Counted from the stretch's first letter, positions 14,516-24,846 are shown. The stretch is 64,000 nucleotides of DNA from Iodobacter sp025352645 (GCF_033446605.1 NZ_JAWQUO010000014.1:1-64000); one strand, 5' to 3'. The notes: a model not told the origin generated them from the sequence alone. A program made the numbers and translations.

Positions 14516-16561
14516 TTAATCGCTCAAGCCCCGTTTACGTAATAATGCTTGCACCTCTGCCGCGCGGCCACGGAAAGCAAGGAAGCCGCTCGCTGGATCG
14601 ATTGAGTTACCGACGCTATAAATATTGCGATAGAGCCGTTCGGCCGTGGCAGGATCAAAAGCATCGCCAGTTTCGATAAAAGCATCAAAAGCATCTGCTT
14701 CTAGAACCTCGGCCCACATATACACGTAGTAGCCTGCGGCGTAGCCATCACCAGCAAATAGATGCCCAAAATGCGGCAGGCGATGATTAATGCCCACGGC
14801 TTTGGGCAGGCTTAAAGCGCTGAGTGCCTCGCTTTCAAAGCGGCTGATATCGTGCAGCTTATGGCTTAAATCCATATGGATTTGTAAATCTAAGAGGGCG
14901 GAGCCTAGATAGCGAACGGTTTCAAAGCCCTGATTAAAGAAACGAGCATTTTGGATTTTAGCCAAGAGTGCATCAGGAATGGCCGCGCCGGTATCGATGT
15001 GTAGTGCGTGTTTTTTAAGCACTTCATCTTGTTCTGCCCAGTTTTCGAATAGCTGCGATGGCAGTTCTACATAATCCCTTGCCACATTTGGCCCTGCCAA
15101 AGCTTCAAACTCTACATTAGATAGCAAACCATGCAGGCCGTGGCCAAACTCATGGAATAAGGTGCGTACATCGTCAAAAGACAGCAGGGTTGCTTGGCCT
15201 GCGGGGGCTTTAGAGAAGTTATTATTGTTGGTCACAATCGGTAGGATGCGCTGACCATTGCTGCGGCTTTGTGGGCGGAATTCATTCATCCACGCCCCAC
15301 CTTGCTTGCTGGTACGGGAGAAGTTGTCGCCAATAAACAGCCCAATCACTTCTTCATTACGGCGCACTTCCCAGAGGCGAGCATCTGGGTGATATAGCGG
15401 CAGATCAAAGCGCTCGCTAAAGCTCAGGCCAAATAAACGGCCAGCACAATCAAAGGCGGCGGCAATCATATTCTCTAGTGCAAAGTATGGCTTGATTTCA
15501 GCATCGTCTAAATCAAAGCGGGCGCTGCGCTGCTTTTCTGCCAGATAAAACCAATCCCAAGGCTGAATATCCAGCGGCTCGCCCAATTGGGCGGCAAGGG
15601 TTTGCAAATCGGCTTGCTCTTCTTTAACGCGGGCCAGTGCGGGCGTCCAAACTTTGTGCAGTAACTCTAGTGCGGCTTGTGGCGTGCCTGCCATTCGATC
15701 ACTCAGCGCATAATCGGCAAAATGAGCATAGCCCAAAAGCTGTGCTTGCTCTTGGCGCAAGGCTAAAATACGCGGTGCGATGGGGCGATTATCGGTTTTA
15801 CCCGTGTGCTCACCACGGGCTTTCCATGCGGTATGGGCCGCTTCCCGTAAATCACGGCGGCTGGAGTACGTCAGAAAAGGTACGACTGATGAACGCGATA
15901 AGGTAATCACATGGCCATCAATGCCGCGATCTGCCGCAGCTTGCTTGGCGGAGTTAATAATGGCTGCTGGTAGGCCGGCAAAATCGTTTTCACCGCTCAA
16001 GGCTAAGCGATACTCCGCTTCATCATTTTGTACGTTTTGCGCAAACTGTGTGCAAAGGCTTGCCAGCTCGGCCACGATGCTGGCAAAACGCTGACGCGCT
16101 TCACCCGCTAATTGAGCACCATTTCGCACAAAATCTAGATGAATGCGTTCTAATAAACGCATTTGTTCTGTGGATAGGCCTAGTTCTTGGCGCTGTTGAT
16201 AAAGCGCATCCAAGCGCACAAATAGCCCAGCATTTTGATAAACCGCAGTATTATGCGTGGCTAATTCTGGGGCTAATACCAGCTCTATGGCTTGTAGCTT
16301 CTCGCTTGTTTCTGATGAAGTCAGATTATAAAAAACATGGCTCACACGTCTTAGCAAAGCGCCTGCTGCTTCGAAGCTAGCCACGCTATTGGCAAAATTA
16401 GCTAGGCTGGTTTGTGCGGCAATGGCATCTAGCTCTGCATGGTGCTGCGCCATGGCGGTGCCAAAAGCAGGGGTAAAATGCTCAGGTAAAATTTGATCAA
16501 AGGGTGGCAAGCCATAAGGCGTTTGCCAATTTTGCAATAGAGGGTTGCTTGAGATGCTCAT
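14516..16561 (-). CDS. prlC: Oligopeptidase A
   Basis: A 681-residue M3 family zinc metallopeptidase that degrades short peptides, including cleaved signal peptides, in the cytoplasm. The zinc motif HEFGHGLHGLL begins at about residue 468 with the second-ligand Glu further on (FESEALSAL region and ELPSQLFENW). The start MSISSNPLLQNWQTPYGLPPF is like E. coli OpdA (680). The coding sequence is complete. Upstream, 16562-16943 has no gene; it holds a hairpin aaatcacc-acagaca-ggtgattt at 16736-16758. Confidence 0.95.
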   Translation of the reverse strand: MSISSNPLLQNWQTPYGLPPFDQILPEHFTPAFGTAMAQHHAELDAIAAQTSLANFANSVASFEAAGALLRRVSHVFYNLTSSETSEKLQAIELVLAPELATHNTAVYQNAGLFVRLDALYQQRQELGLSTEQMRLLERIHLDFVRNGAQLAGEARQRFASIVAELASLCTQFAQNVQNDEAEYRLALSGENDFAGLPAAIINSAKQAAADRGIDGHVITLSRSSVVPFLTYSSRRDLREAAHTAWKARGEHTGKTDNRPIAPRILALRQEQAQLLGYAHFADYALSDRMAGTPQAALELLHKVWTPALARVKEEQADLQTLAAQLGEPLDIQPWDWFYLAEKQRSARFDLDDAEIKPYFALENMIAAAFDCAGRLFGLSFSERFDLPLYHPDARLWEVRRNEEVIGLFIGDNFSRTSKQGGAWMNEFRPQSRSNGQRILPIVTNNNNFSKAPAGQATLLSFDDVRTLFHEFGHGLHGLLSNVEFEALAGPNVARDYVELPSQLFENWAEQDEVLKKHALHIDTGAAIPDALLAKIQNARFFNQGFETVRYLGSALLDLQIHMDLSHKLHDISRFESEALSALSLPKAVGINHRLPHFGHLFAGDGYAAGYYVYMWAEVLEADAFDAFIETGDAFDPATAERLYRNIYSVGNSIDPASGFLAFRGRAAEVQALLRKRGLSD

Positions 16562-16735
16562 TGATAAATGCCTTATTGGATTGAGATGAGTATTTTATTT
16601 GAACGGCATATTGCTGGCCATTGTGGCTTGTAGCATAAGCACTTTATGCCAACTTCTATTTGAATAGCGTTTGAGTAAAGTGTTTTTTCTTGAAAAATGC
16701 TATACCGCACTAAAAAAATAAATATAAGCATTGTT

Positions 16736-16758
16736 AAATCACCACAGACAGGTGATTT
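16736..16758. other. Hairpin in the prlC/antiporter divergent gap
   Basis: Perfect eight-base arms with a seven-base loop, lying between the two divergent starts. It has no T tract, so it could be an operator-type palindrome or a 5' leader hairpin; role unknown. Confidence 0.4.
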
Positions 16759-16943
16759 CCTTATTTATGTTTTGTAAATATGTGTATTATTTTTTGGCTA
16801 ATAGGGAAAATTATCGAGTCAATCTCATGTGCTAAGTGCTATAAACGCTGCGGCGCTTAAGTGTAATAATGCGGAACAACAGAGGATTGTGTGATGCCCT
16901 ATTACGCCGTCATCTATAGAAAGCAATAGTAAAGGAGTATGCG

Positions 16944-18740
16944 TTGGAGAATAATCAGCTATTACACACTTCGGTGGTTTTATTGGCTGCGGCGGTGATT
17001 GCAGTACCTATTTTTAAGCGATTTAATTTGGGCTCTATCCTGGGTTATTTAGCGGCAGGCGTGGTGGTTGGCCCCTATTTTTTAGGGTTTATTGAAGATC
17101 CCGCCGCCGTGCTTGATTTTGCTGAGATCGGTGTGGTGTTGTTATTATTTGTTTTGGGCTTAGAGTTAAACCCAAAATCATTATGGCAAATGCGTAAAAA
17201 AATCATTGGTCTGGGGGGCGCGCAATTACTGTTGTGCTGTTTGGCCTTGGGCGGCTTAGCGGCCTTAGCGTTGAGCCTTGAGTTTAAATTATCACTCTTA
17301 ATTGGCATTACGCTGGCTTTATCCTCTACCGCTTTTGCTGTGCAATTATTAAAAGAGCGCAGCATGCTAAATCAACCGCTTGGGCGGATTGGCTTTGCCA
17401 TTTTGCTGATGCAAGATTTAGCGGTTATTCCCGTATTACTCGGCGTACAAGCAATGGCATCTAATGCCAATGGGCATATTGCGCCTTGGTGGCTGGGCTT
17501 AGTGGCCGTGCTAATCACGCTGCTTATTGGCACCTATTTGCTCAACCCTTTGCTTAGAATTGTGGCTAAATATGGCAATTCTGAAGTGATGACGGCGGCA
17601 GCTTTATTGATTGTATTAGGTGCGGCATTAGGTTTTGAATACGCGGGTTTATCCATGCCGATGGGCGCGTTTATTGCGGGGATTATGCTGGCTAATTCTA
17701 GCTTTAGGCATCAATTAGAGGCGGATATCGAGCCGTTTAAAGGCTTATTGCTTGGGCTGTTTTTTATTACTATTGGCACCAGTATTAATCTGCACCTTTT
17801 ATTTGCCAATCCTTGGGTTTTATTAGGCGGTTCTTTATTGCTGCTACTGGTTAAAACCTCGATTATTGGCAGTATTATTGCGTATACAGGGCAATCTAAG
17901 CGTAATAGCTTTAGGTTGGGTTTGATGCTGGCACAAGGCGGTGAATTTGCTTTTGTGGTGATGGCGCAGGCATTATCATTACATATTTTGGATAAGCAAT
18001 CGACTGAGCAAATCACGATTGTTGTTGGCTTATCGATGGCGCTGAATGCCCCTTTGCTTCTGCTGTTTGAATCCTTAATTAAACGTAAAGGCAAAGAGAA
18101 GAAAGTTGATTATAGTAATGTAAAGTTTGAAACCAATAAAGTTATGATTGCTGGTTTTGGGCGCTTTGGCCAAGCTACAGGGCGATTATTGGCCGCTAAG
18201 GGGATGCAATTTACCGCCTTAGATAAAGATCCAGAGCATATTGAGTTTTTAAAGAAAGTAGGGCATAAAATTTATTTTGGCGATGCAACGCGTTATGATT
18301 TATTAAGAAAAGCAGGAGCTAAGCAGGCGAGTGTTTTATTAATTGCCATTGATAATATTAGCGATTCCCTGCATTTGGCTCAAATGGCAAAACGCAAATT
18401 TCCGCATTTAACTATTATTGCTAGAGCACATAATCGCACGCATGCTTTGTCTTTAATGGATTTAAATGTTGATGTGGTGATTCGTGAGGTATGGGAAAGC
18501 AGCTTAACGGCGGCGGAGCACACTTTACTGGCCTTGGGCTATGCACCGGCCCATGCTGAGCGAATGATTGATATTTTTCAGCGCCATGATGAAGCCTCTT
18601 TATTAGAGCAATTAGAACATAAAGACGATATGCCCGCCTTAATGGCTTTGGCTAAAGAAAATCGCCAACAAATGCACGATCTATTTGTGGCGGATAGAAA
18701 TCTTTATGCAAGCGAAGAAACAAAAGTGGCGGGTAAATGA
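16944..18740 (+). CDS. CPA2 cation:proton antiporter with RCK domain (KefC/YbaL-like)
   Basis: A 598-residue inner-membrane protein with about 12 membrane segments (residues ~5-385) of the Na+/H+ exchanger fold, followed by a TrkA-N/RCK nucleotide-binding domain (~397-515, with the GFGRFGQATGR dinucleotide loop). It exchanges K+ or Na+ for protons, gated by the cytoplasmic domain. A TTG start is best supported because AAAGGAGT lies seven bases before it; an ATG just upstream is out of frame. The gene ends in an ATGA overlap with earP, which is unusual company for an antiporter. KefC itself responds to glutathione; nothing here shows that for this protein. Confidence 0.88.
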   Translation: MENNQLLHTSVVLLAAAVIAVPIFKRFNLGSILGYLAAGVVVGPYFLGFIEDPAAVLDFAEIGVVLLLFVLGLELNPKSLWQMRKKIIGLGGAQLLLCCLALGGLAALALSLEFKLSLLIGITLALSSTAFAVQLLKERSMLNQPLGRIGFAILLMQDLAVIPVLLGVQAMASNANGHIAPWWLGLVAVLITLLIGTYLLNPLLRIVAKYGNSEVMTAAALLIVLGAALGFEYAGLSMPMGAFIAGIMLANSSFRHQLEADIEPFKGLLLGLFFITIGTSINLHLLFANPWVLLGGSLLLLLVKTSIIGSIIAYTGQSKRNSFRLGLMLAQGGEFAFVVMAQALSLHILDKQSTEQITIVVGLSMALNAPLLLLFESLIKRKGKEKKVDYSNVKFETNKVMIAGFGRFGQATGRLLAAKGMQFTALDKDPEHIEFLKKVGHKIYFGDATRYDLLRKAGAKQASVLLIAIDNISDSLHLAQMAKRKFPHLTIIARAHNRTHALSLMDLNVDVVIREVWESSLTAAEHTLLALGYAPAHAERMIDIFQRHDEASLLEQLEHKDDMPALMALAKENRQQMHDLFVADRNLYASEETKVAGK

Positions 18741-19876
18741 GTAATAGCCGTTGGGATATCTTTTGCCGCGTGGTGGATAATTACGGCGATATTGGCGTGT
18801 GTTGGCGATTAGCACGGCAATTGCACGCTGAATATGGCTTTACCGTGCGGCTGATGGTGGATGATTTAGCCAGCTTTCAGCGTATTCAAAGCGATATTGC
18901 CCTTGATCAATGCCAGCAGCAGTGTAGTGGCGTAGAAGTCTTGCACTGGCGCGAGCCTGCTATTGAGCTTGAACCCAGCGATGTGGTGATCGAGGCCTTT
19001 GCCTGTGATTTACCTGCCAGCTATATCGCCGCGATGAAGGCTATGCCGAGTGACCGAGTGTGGCTTAATTTAGAATACCTTTCTGGCGAAGATTGGGTGC
19101 TTGGCTGCCATGGCCTGCCATCGCCAGCTCAAGGCTTGCCTAAGTTCTTTTTCTTTCCTGGCTTTGTGGATGGCACAGGTGGAGTATTGGGCGAGCTGGT
19201 GCAGCGGGTGGCAAGGGCTGCGTGGTTGGTGGCGGATGCCGATGCGTATTTGGCGCAGTGGCAACGGCCACAGGCGGATTCCTTGAAGATTTCGCTATTT
19301 GCCTATGCAAACTCTGGCCTCGCCGAGTTATTACAGCTTTGGCAGAGCTCAAGCACGCCCGTGCAAGTATTTATGCCCGAAGGTTTGCTGCTGCCTTTGG
19401 CCAGCGCCGCGCTTGGGCAGGATCTGTGTGTTGGGCAAACTATTGCGCTTGGATCCCTAACGCTGACGGTGCTACCGATGCAATCGCAAGATGATTACGA
19501 TCGGCTGCTATGGAGCTGCGATCTAAACTTTGTGCGGGGGGAGGATTCCTTTGTGCGGGCGCAGTGGGCTGGCCTACCTATGGTTTGGCATATCTATCCG
19601 CAAGATGACGACGCGCATAGGGTGAAATTAGCTGCGTTTTTGATGCATTATTTAGCCACTTGTCCACGTGAAGTGGCATTGGTTTTAAATGAATTTTGGC
19701 TGGCTTGGAATCATGCTGGCGATCTGCAAGCCGCATGGCACAAGCTTCTGCCAGCCTTGCCTAGCCTACGGGAACACGCTCAGGGCTGGGCAGAGCAATT
19801 ATTACGACGCGGGGATCTTGCCACTAATCTGGTCAAATTCGTCAATAGCAAGGTAAAATACGGCGTTAAATTTTAA
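18737..19876 (+). CDS. earP: EF-P arginine rhamnosyltransferase EarP
   Basis: A 379-residue glycosyltransferase (GT104, DUF2331) that puts rhamnose from dTDP-beta-L-rhamnose onto an arginine of EF-P. Recognition features: the N-terminal IFCRVVDNYGDIGVCWRLARQL, the EAFACDLP segment, and the C-terminal sugar-nucleotide site LNFVRGEDSFVRAQWAGLPM with WHIYPQDDDAH. The length agrees with characterised EarP proteins (~376-380). It starts inside the antiporter stop (ATGA) and is followed after 31 bases by efp, its substrate gene. That adjacency makes the assignment firm. Confidence 0.96.
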   Translation: MSNSRWDIFCRVVDNYGDIGVCWRLARQLHAEYGFTVRLMVDDLASFQRIQSDIALDQCQQQCSGVEVLHWREPAIELEPSDVVIEAFACDLPASYIAAMKAMPSDRVWLNLEYLSGEDWVLGCHGLPSPAQGLPKFFFFPGFVDGTGGVLGELVQRVARAAWLVADADAYLAQWQRPQADSLKISLFAYANSGLAELLQLWQSSSTPVQVFMPEGLLLPLASAALGQDLCVGQTIALGSLTLTVLPMQSQDDYDRLLWSCDLNFVRGEDSFVRAQWAGLPMVWHIYPQDDDAHRVKLAAFLMHYLATCPREVALVLNEFWLAWNHAGDLQAAWHKLLPALPSLREHAQGWAEQLLRRGDLATNLVKFVNSKVKYGVKF

Positions 19877-19907
19877 CCATCATCTTAAGCTCTAGGTAAA
19901 CACCGCA

Positions 19908-20474
19908 ATGGCAATCAAAACTGCACAAGAAGTTCGCGTTGGTAACGTAATCATGGTTGACGGTCAACCTTGGGTCGTTCAAAAAACCGAAAACAGCAAG
20001 TCTGGCCGTAACTCTTCTGTTGTAAAAGTAAAAGCAAAAAGCTTGCTGGGCACTTCTGCATCAGAAAACGTTTACAAAGCGGATGAAAAATTTGAAGTAG
20101 TTACATTAGATCGCAAAGAATGTACTTACACCTACTTCGCTGATCCAATGTATGTATTTATGGATACTGAGTTCGAACAGTACGAAATCGAAAAAGACAA
20201 TCTGGGCGATACCATCAACTTTATCGAAGACGGCATGCAAGATGTTTGCGATGTAACCTTCTACGACGGTAAGGCTATTTCGGTTGAAATGCCTACAACC
20301 ATCGTGCGTGAAGTGGTTTACACCGAGCCAGCAGTTCGCGGCGATACTTCAGGCAAAGTAATGAAGCCAGCCCGTCTGGTGAATGGCTTTGAATTGCCAG
20401 TTGCGGCATTTATTGAAATCGGCGACAAAATCGAAATCGACACACGCTTCAACGAATTCAAAAAACGCGCTTAA
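19908..20474 (+). CDS. efp: Elongation factor P, arginine type
   Basis: A 188-residue EF-P, which relieves ribosomes stalled on consecutive prolines. Three beta-barrel domains are visible: KOW-like (1-65), central OB (66-128) and C-terminal OB (130-188). The tip loop reads SKSGRNSS with Arg at position 34, equivalent to Arg32 of Neisseria and Pseudomonas EF-P because this protein has two extra N-terminal residues. An arginine, not lysine, fits modification by the neighbouring EarP. A strong hairpin terminator follows at 20497. Confidence 0.97.
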   Translation: MAIKTAQEVRVGNVIMVDGQPWVVQKTENSKSGRNSSVVKVKAKSLLGTSASENVYKADEKFEVVTLDRKECTYTYFADPMYVFMDTEFEQYEIEKDNLGDTINFIEDGMQDVCDVTFYDGKAISVEMPTTIVREVVYTEPAVRGDTSGKVMKPARLVNGFELPVAAFIEIGDKIEIDTRFNEFKKRA

Positions 20475-20496
20475 TCGCCGTTATGAATCAGATAAG

Positions 20497-20522
20497 CCAC
20501 CTTGCAGAAGGTGGTTTTTTTT
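20497..20522 (+). terminator. Rho-independent terminator of efp
   Basis: Stem CCACCTT-gcag-AAGGTGG followed by eight T residues, 22 bases after the efp stop. Confidence 0.9.
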
Positions 20523-20618
20523 GTGCTTGAAAAACGTAACTTCAAACCAGCACGAAGTATTTTCTGAATTGCTTGGCAGTAGCTATAGTGGTATCAGCCC
20601 TATTGAATATTGCCCTTT

Positions 20619-22541
20619 ATGACCCAGCCTCCTATTCCCCCTGATGAAACCGAGCGCTTGCATCTTTTGCACGCGCTGGGGCTGCTTGATACCGAAGCAG
20701 AGCCTGCTTTTGATCTGATTACGCGTTTGGTTTCTCAAATCCTGCAAGTGCCTATTGCCTTGGTTTCTTTGGTTGATGAGAACCGGCAATGGTTTAAATC
20801 CCGAGTGGGGCTAGATGCCACAGAAACGCCGCGTGAATTCGCTTTTTGCGCCCATAGCATTATGAATAGAGGCCCTATGCTTGTGCAGGATGCCACACAA
20901 GATAAGCGCTTCGCGGATAATCCTCTGGTGACTGGCCAGCCTAATATTCGTTTTTATGCAGGCATGCCGATTCGAAGCGCTGGCGGTTTGGCGCTTGGTA
21001 CGCTCTGTGCGATTGATTCAAAACCCCGTGTCCTCACTCAAGATGAAGTGAGTATTTTGGTGGCTCTTGCCGATTTGATTAATAAAGAAGTGCAAATGCG
21101 TGAGGCCGTGTTGCTTGCACGCAGCCAGATGAATTATTCACAGAAAAAAATTCAGGCTATTGAGGCACGATTCCGTACGGTATTTGAGCGAGCCGGAGTG
21201 GGTATTGCCTTGGTTGCACCAGATGGTGGTTGGATTAGTGTGAATGATGCGCTTTGCCAGATTGTTGGCTATAGCAAGGCTGAATTATTCCAGCTTACAT
21301 TTCAGGATATTACTTATCCAGATGATCTTGATAGCGATCTCAATCTGTTACAGCAGCTAGTGGCTGATAAAATTGATCGTTATCAGCTTGAAAAGCGTTA
21401 TATCTGTAAAAACGGCAGCACGGTATGGGTGCAGCTAGTGGTGACCAAGTATGTGGGCCAGACGGGTGAGCTTGATTATTTTGTGTCGGTTATTAAGGAC
21501 ATACAGGCAAAGAAAGAGGCAGAAGCATCGCTTGTGGCCTTACAGCTTTCTTTAGAAGAGCGTGTGTTGGCCCGCACTCATGATTTACAAGAGGCTAATG
21601 AAAAGCTTTCTTTAGCCATTGCTCAGCAGCAGCAATCAGATCAAGCATTACGTAAACGTGAAGCAGAATTAAGCATGGTGATTGAAAATGCTAATGATGC
21701 TTATGTATGCACAGATCAGGCGGGTGTCATCATTGAGTGGAATCACCAGGCCGAGCAGACTTTTGGCTGGAGCGCATCAGAGGCCATTGGCTGCGCCTTA
21801 GATGAATTGATTATCCCCCCAGAAATGCGCGAGGCACACCGAGCAGGGATGAAGCATTATCATATTGCTGGTGAGCACAAGGTACTTAATCAGCGGCTAG
21901 AGCTACCTGCCTTACGGCGTGATGGGAGTGTGCTACCTACAGAGGTCAGAATTCGTGCTTTACATCTTGATGGGCAAGTCATTTTTAGTGCTTTTTTGCA
22001 TGATATTACTGAGCGCAAACAGGCCGAATTAAAGCGTGAGCACGAGGCAAGGCATGATTTGCTTACTGGGCTACCTAATCGGCGAACGCTGTTTGAGCTA
22101 ATTCCACAAGCGATCTCAAGGGCAAATCGTCTACGTGTTCCTCTGGCTATTGTATTTCTTGATTTAGATGGCTTTAAAGCGGTGAATGACACGTATGGGC
22201 ATGAAGCGGGCGATGCCGTTTTATGCGCAATTGCCCAGCGCTTGCGTGAAAGTGTGCGCGATACCGATACGGTTGTACGCTTGGCTGGAGATGAATTTAC
22301 TCTGATTTTAGAGCTTTTAAGTGGAGGTGTTCAGGATGCGTGTGTATTAGCAGAAAAGCTGCTGTTGCGTATTCAGGAGCCTATCTTACTTGGCCCAAAT
22401 ACTGCACATGTCAGTGCCAGTATTGGTATTACTCTTTATTTGCCCGGCACCGAAAAAACACCTGACCAACTAGTGAACACCGCCGATGCAGCAATGTACG
22501 AGGCCAAGCGAGCGGGTAAATCAAGAGTATGTGTGCAGTAG
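20619..22541 (+). CDS. GAF-PAS-PAS-GGDEF diguanylate cyclase
   Basis: A 640-residue cytoplasmic sensor. GAF domain at ~15-165 (FAFCAHSIM and the FYAGMPIRSAGG segment), PAS 1 at ~185-300, coiled coil at ~305-345, PAS 2 at ~350-465, GGDEF at ~475-640. The catalytic motif is AGDEF (RLAGDEFTL), a common active variant of GGDEF; DLDGFKAVNDTYGHEAGD is intact. There is no EAL domain. I prefer the ATG at 20619 to a TTG three codons earlier. It produces cyclic di-GMP in response to small ligands of the GAF and PAS domains; these cannot be named. Confidence 0.9.
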   Translation: MTQPPIPPDETERLHLLHALGLLDTEAEPAFDLITRLVSQILQVPIALVSLVDENRQWFKSRVGLDATETPREFAFCAHSIMNRGPMLVQDATQDKRFADNPLVTGQPNIRFYAGMPIRSAGGLALGTLCAIDSKPRVLTQDEVSILVALADLINKEVQMREAVLLARSQMNYSQKKIQAIEARFRTVFERAGVGIALVAPDGGWISVNDALCQIVGYSKAELFQLTFQDITYPDDLDSDLNLLQQLVADKIDRYQLEKRYICKNGSTVWVQLVVTKYVGQTGELDYFVSVIKDIQAKKEAEASLVALQLSLEERVLARTHDLQEANEKLSLAIAQQQQSDQALRKREAELSMVIENANDAYVCTDQAGVIIEWNHQAEQTFGWSASEAIGCALDELIIPPEMREAHRAGMKHYHIAGEHKVLNQRLELPALRRDGSVLPTEVRIRALHLDGQVIFSAFLHDITERKQAELKREHEARHDLLTGLPNRRTLFELIPQAISRANRLRVPLAIVFLDLDGFKAVNDTYGHEAGDAVLCAIAQRLRESVRDTDTVVRLAGDEFTLILELLSGGVQDACVLAEKLLLRIQEPILLGPNTAHVSASIGITLYLPGTEKTPDQLVNTADAAMYEAKRAGKSRVCVQ

Positions 22542-22583
22542 CTTTCTGCAAAATATCATGGCTTAGTATTGATTAGCTGAGCT

Positions 22584-22616
22584 TTAGGGTGGGCGTAGCA
22601 ACGCACCCACCCTTAG
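22584..22616. repeat. Dispersed palindrome (GGGTGGGCGT)
   Basis: Arms tttagggtgggcgt and cgcacccaccctta around agcaa, in the convergent gap between the GGDEF gene and the oligopeptidase gene. It may act as a bidirectional transcript end, though it has no T tract. Confidence 0.55.
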
Positions 22617-22622
22617 CTATTA

Positions 22623-24695
22623 TTACTTTAGCATCTTCCACAAAAAGCTGTATTCCAGCGCGGTCATGTCGGCTTTTTGCTTATTATCGGCTGCACCTGC
22701 GTGGCCGCCTTCCATATTTTCAAAATACCACGCCGATTTCACCCCCATGCTTTGCATCTTCGCCATCATTTTGCGTGCGTGCCCTGGGTGAACGCGATCA
22801 TCTCGGGTGGAGGTGGTAAAGAGGATATTTGGGTATTGAGTTTTGACTTTGATATTTTGATAAGGCGAATATTTACTGATGTAATCCCACTCGGCGGGTA
22901 CATCCGGATTGCCGTATTCTCCCATCCACGATGCGCCTGCCAGCAGCTTATTAAAGCGGCGCATATCCAGTAGCGGCACTTGGCAAACCACGGCACCGAA
23001 TAGATCTGGGCGCTGCGTCATCATCACACCCATCAATAATCCACCATTACTGCCGCCCATAATGCCGAGTTTTTTAGGCTGGGTGATTTTCTTGCTAATG
23101 AGGTCTTCTGCTACGGCAATGAAATCATCGTAAGCTTTCTGACGGTTTTCTTTGAGTGCGGCTAAATGCCAGCGTGGGCCAAATTCACCACCACCACGAA
23201 TATTGGCCAGCACATACACGCCGCCTTTTTCTAGCCAAGCTTTGCCAACACCCGCCGAATAATAAGGCGTAAGGCTTACCTCAAAGCCACCATAGCCATA
23301 CAGCAGTGTTGGGGTATTGGCATCGAGTTTTAAGTTTTTAGGCTTAACAATAAAGTAGGGCACATGGGTGCCATCTTTAGAAACGGCTTGGTTTTGTGCG
23401 ATTTCCATTTTGCTGGCGTCAAAAAAAGCGGGGCGTTGTTTAAGCAGCTCGCGCTCATCGCTGCCTGCTTTAGCAAGGTAAAGCGAATCTGGCGTCAGAA
23501 AATCGGCATGGGTAAAGAAATAATCATCGCTTGAATCGGCATCAATCGCCGTGGCACCAATACTGCCAAACGCGGGTGCATTGACGCTGCGTTGTGCCCA
23601 TTGCCCATCTTTAAAGCGCCATTCGGTGAGGCGGCCTTTTACATTATCTAGTGATTCGATCAGCAGATAGTTTTTAGTGGCAGTTAGCCCATTAAGCGAG
23701 GTGCTTAGGCTAGGCGTAAACAGCGGCGTAAAATCCCGTTTACCGGCTTGGAAAGCATCAAAATTAATCGCCAGCAGACTGCCGCTTGGCCAAGTCTTAT
23801 CGCCTATCGTCCACGCAGCTTTTACTGTAACTAGGAGCTGAGCGCCAAAAAACTGCACGTTGGCGTCGTCCGGAATCGCTATGCGGCTGAGTTTATCGCC
23901 ACTTCTTAGATAAGTTTCATTGGTGTAAAACGTGACGCCACGGCGGATGATTTCGCGGCGAAAGCCAGGTTCTTCTGCCACAAGCGCCGAAACACTAATA
24001 TCGGTTTTCTGCCCTTCAAAAATCGTCTTGGCGCTAGCAAGTGGTGTGCCGCGCTGCCAAAGCTTAACAATACGTGGATAGCCCGAATCAGTTTGGCTGT
24101 CTTTACCAAAATCGGTGGCAACAAAGATGGCGTCTTTACCTTGCCAACTGATTTCTGATTTAGCCTCTGGTAGGCTAAAGCCGTCTTTAACAAAGGCTTT
24201 TTGATTTAAATCGAATTCGCGGGTTTCTACCGCATCGGCACCGCCTTTAGAAAGGCTAATTAAGCAGCGATCATATTCTGGATAGCGGCATTCAGCGCCC
24301 TTATAAACCCAATTGGCATTTTCGGCCTTGGCTAATGCATCTAAATCTAATACGGTTTCCCATTCTGGATTGGCCGTTTTATAGCTGGCTAAAGTTGTGC
24401 GTCGCCAAACGCCGCGTGGATGCTCGCCATCGCGCCAAAAATTATAAAAATAGCCACCCATTTTATTTACATAGGCAATGCGTTCTTTAGAATTAAGAAT
24501 ATCCAGCACATCATTTTTAAGTGGAGCAAAACCTGCTTCTTTTTCTAGCATGCTACGGCTGGTGGCATTCTGCGCCTTCACCCAATCTAATGATTTTTTA
24601 CCACCGACGTCTTCCAGCCACTCAAATTGATCGCTAGCTGCGTGGGCTAGTAGGCTGGCGCTGGCCAGTGCCATTGAAAGTAATACCTTTTGCAT
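22623..24695 (-). CDS. Secreted prolyl oligopeptidase (S9A)
   Basis: A 690-residue serine peptidase that cleaves short peptides after proline, here probably in the periplasm. Start at 24695: it opens a signal peptide (MQKVLLSMALASASLLAHAA), and AAGGAAG lies just upstream; the frame's earlier ATG places that ribosome site inside the gene. The beta-propeller occupies ~70-420, the alpha/beta hydrolase domain ~430-690. The nucleophile is in MGGSNGG (about residue 547), the acid in TRDDRVHPGHA and the His in GGHAGA. Length and order agree with family S9A. No partner genes. Confidence 0.92.
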   Translation of the reverse strand: MQKVLLSMALASASLLAHAASDQFEWLEDVGGKKSLDWVKAQNATSRSMLEKEAGFAPLKNDVLDILNSKERIAYVNKMGGYFYNFWRDGEHPRGVWRRTTLASYKTANPEWETVLDLDALAKAENANWVYKGAECRYPEYDRCLISLSKGGADAVETREFDLNQKAFVKDGFSLPEAKSEISWQGKDAIFVATDFGKDSQTDSGYPRIVKLWQRGTPLASAKTIFEGQKTDISVSALVAEEPGFRREIIRRGVTFYTNETYLRSGDKLSRIAIPDDANVQFFGAQLLVTVKAAWTIGDKTWPSGSLLAINFDAFQAGKRDFTPLFTPSLSTSLNGLTATKNYLLIESLDNVKGRLTEWRFKDGQWAQRSVNAPAFGSIGATAIDADSSDDYFFTHADFLTPDSLYLAKAGSDERELLKQRPAFFDASKMEIAQNQAVSKDGTHVPYFIVKPKNLKLDANTPTLLYGYGGFEVSLTPYYSAGVGKAWLEKGGVYVLANIRGGGEFGPRWHLAALKENRQKAYDDFIAVAEDLISKKITQPKKLGIMGGSNGGLLMGVMMTQRPDLFGAVVCQVPLLDMRRFNKLLAGASWMGEYGNPDVPAEWDYISKYSPYQNIKVKTQYPNILFTTSTRDDRVHPGHARKMMAKMQSMGVKSAWYFENMEGGHAGAADNKQKADMTALEYSFLWKMLK

Positions 24696-24846
24696 ATTCT
24701 TCCTTGCTGAAATCAATGATTAAACAGAGTGGCAGGTATTGTGCGTACATATGCCATATGGGTTACAAAATATAGCATATTTGCCTAAGACAGGAGGGGG
24801 TTAGGCAATAAATGTGATGGGACTGTGCAATGATAGGGCGCAGAAT

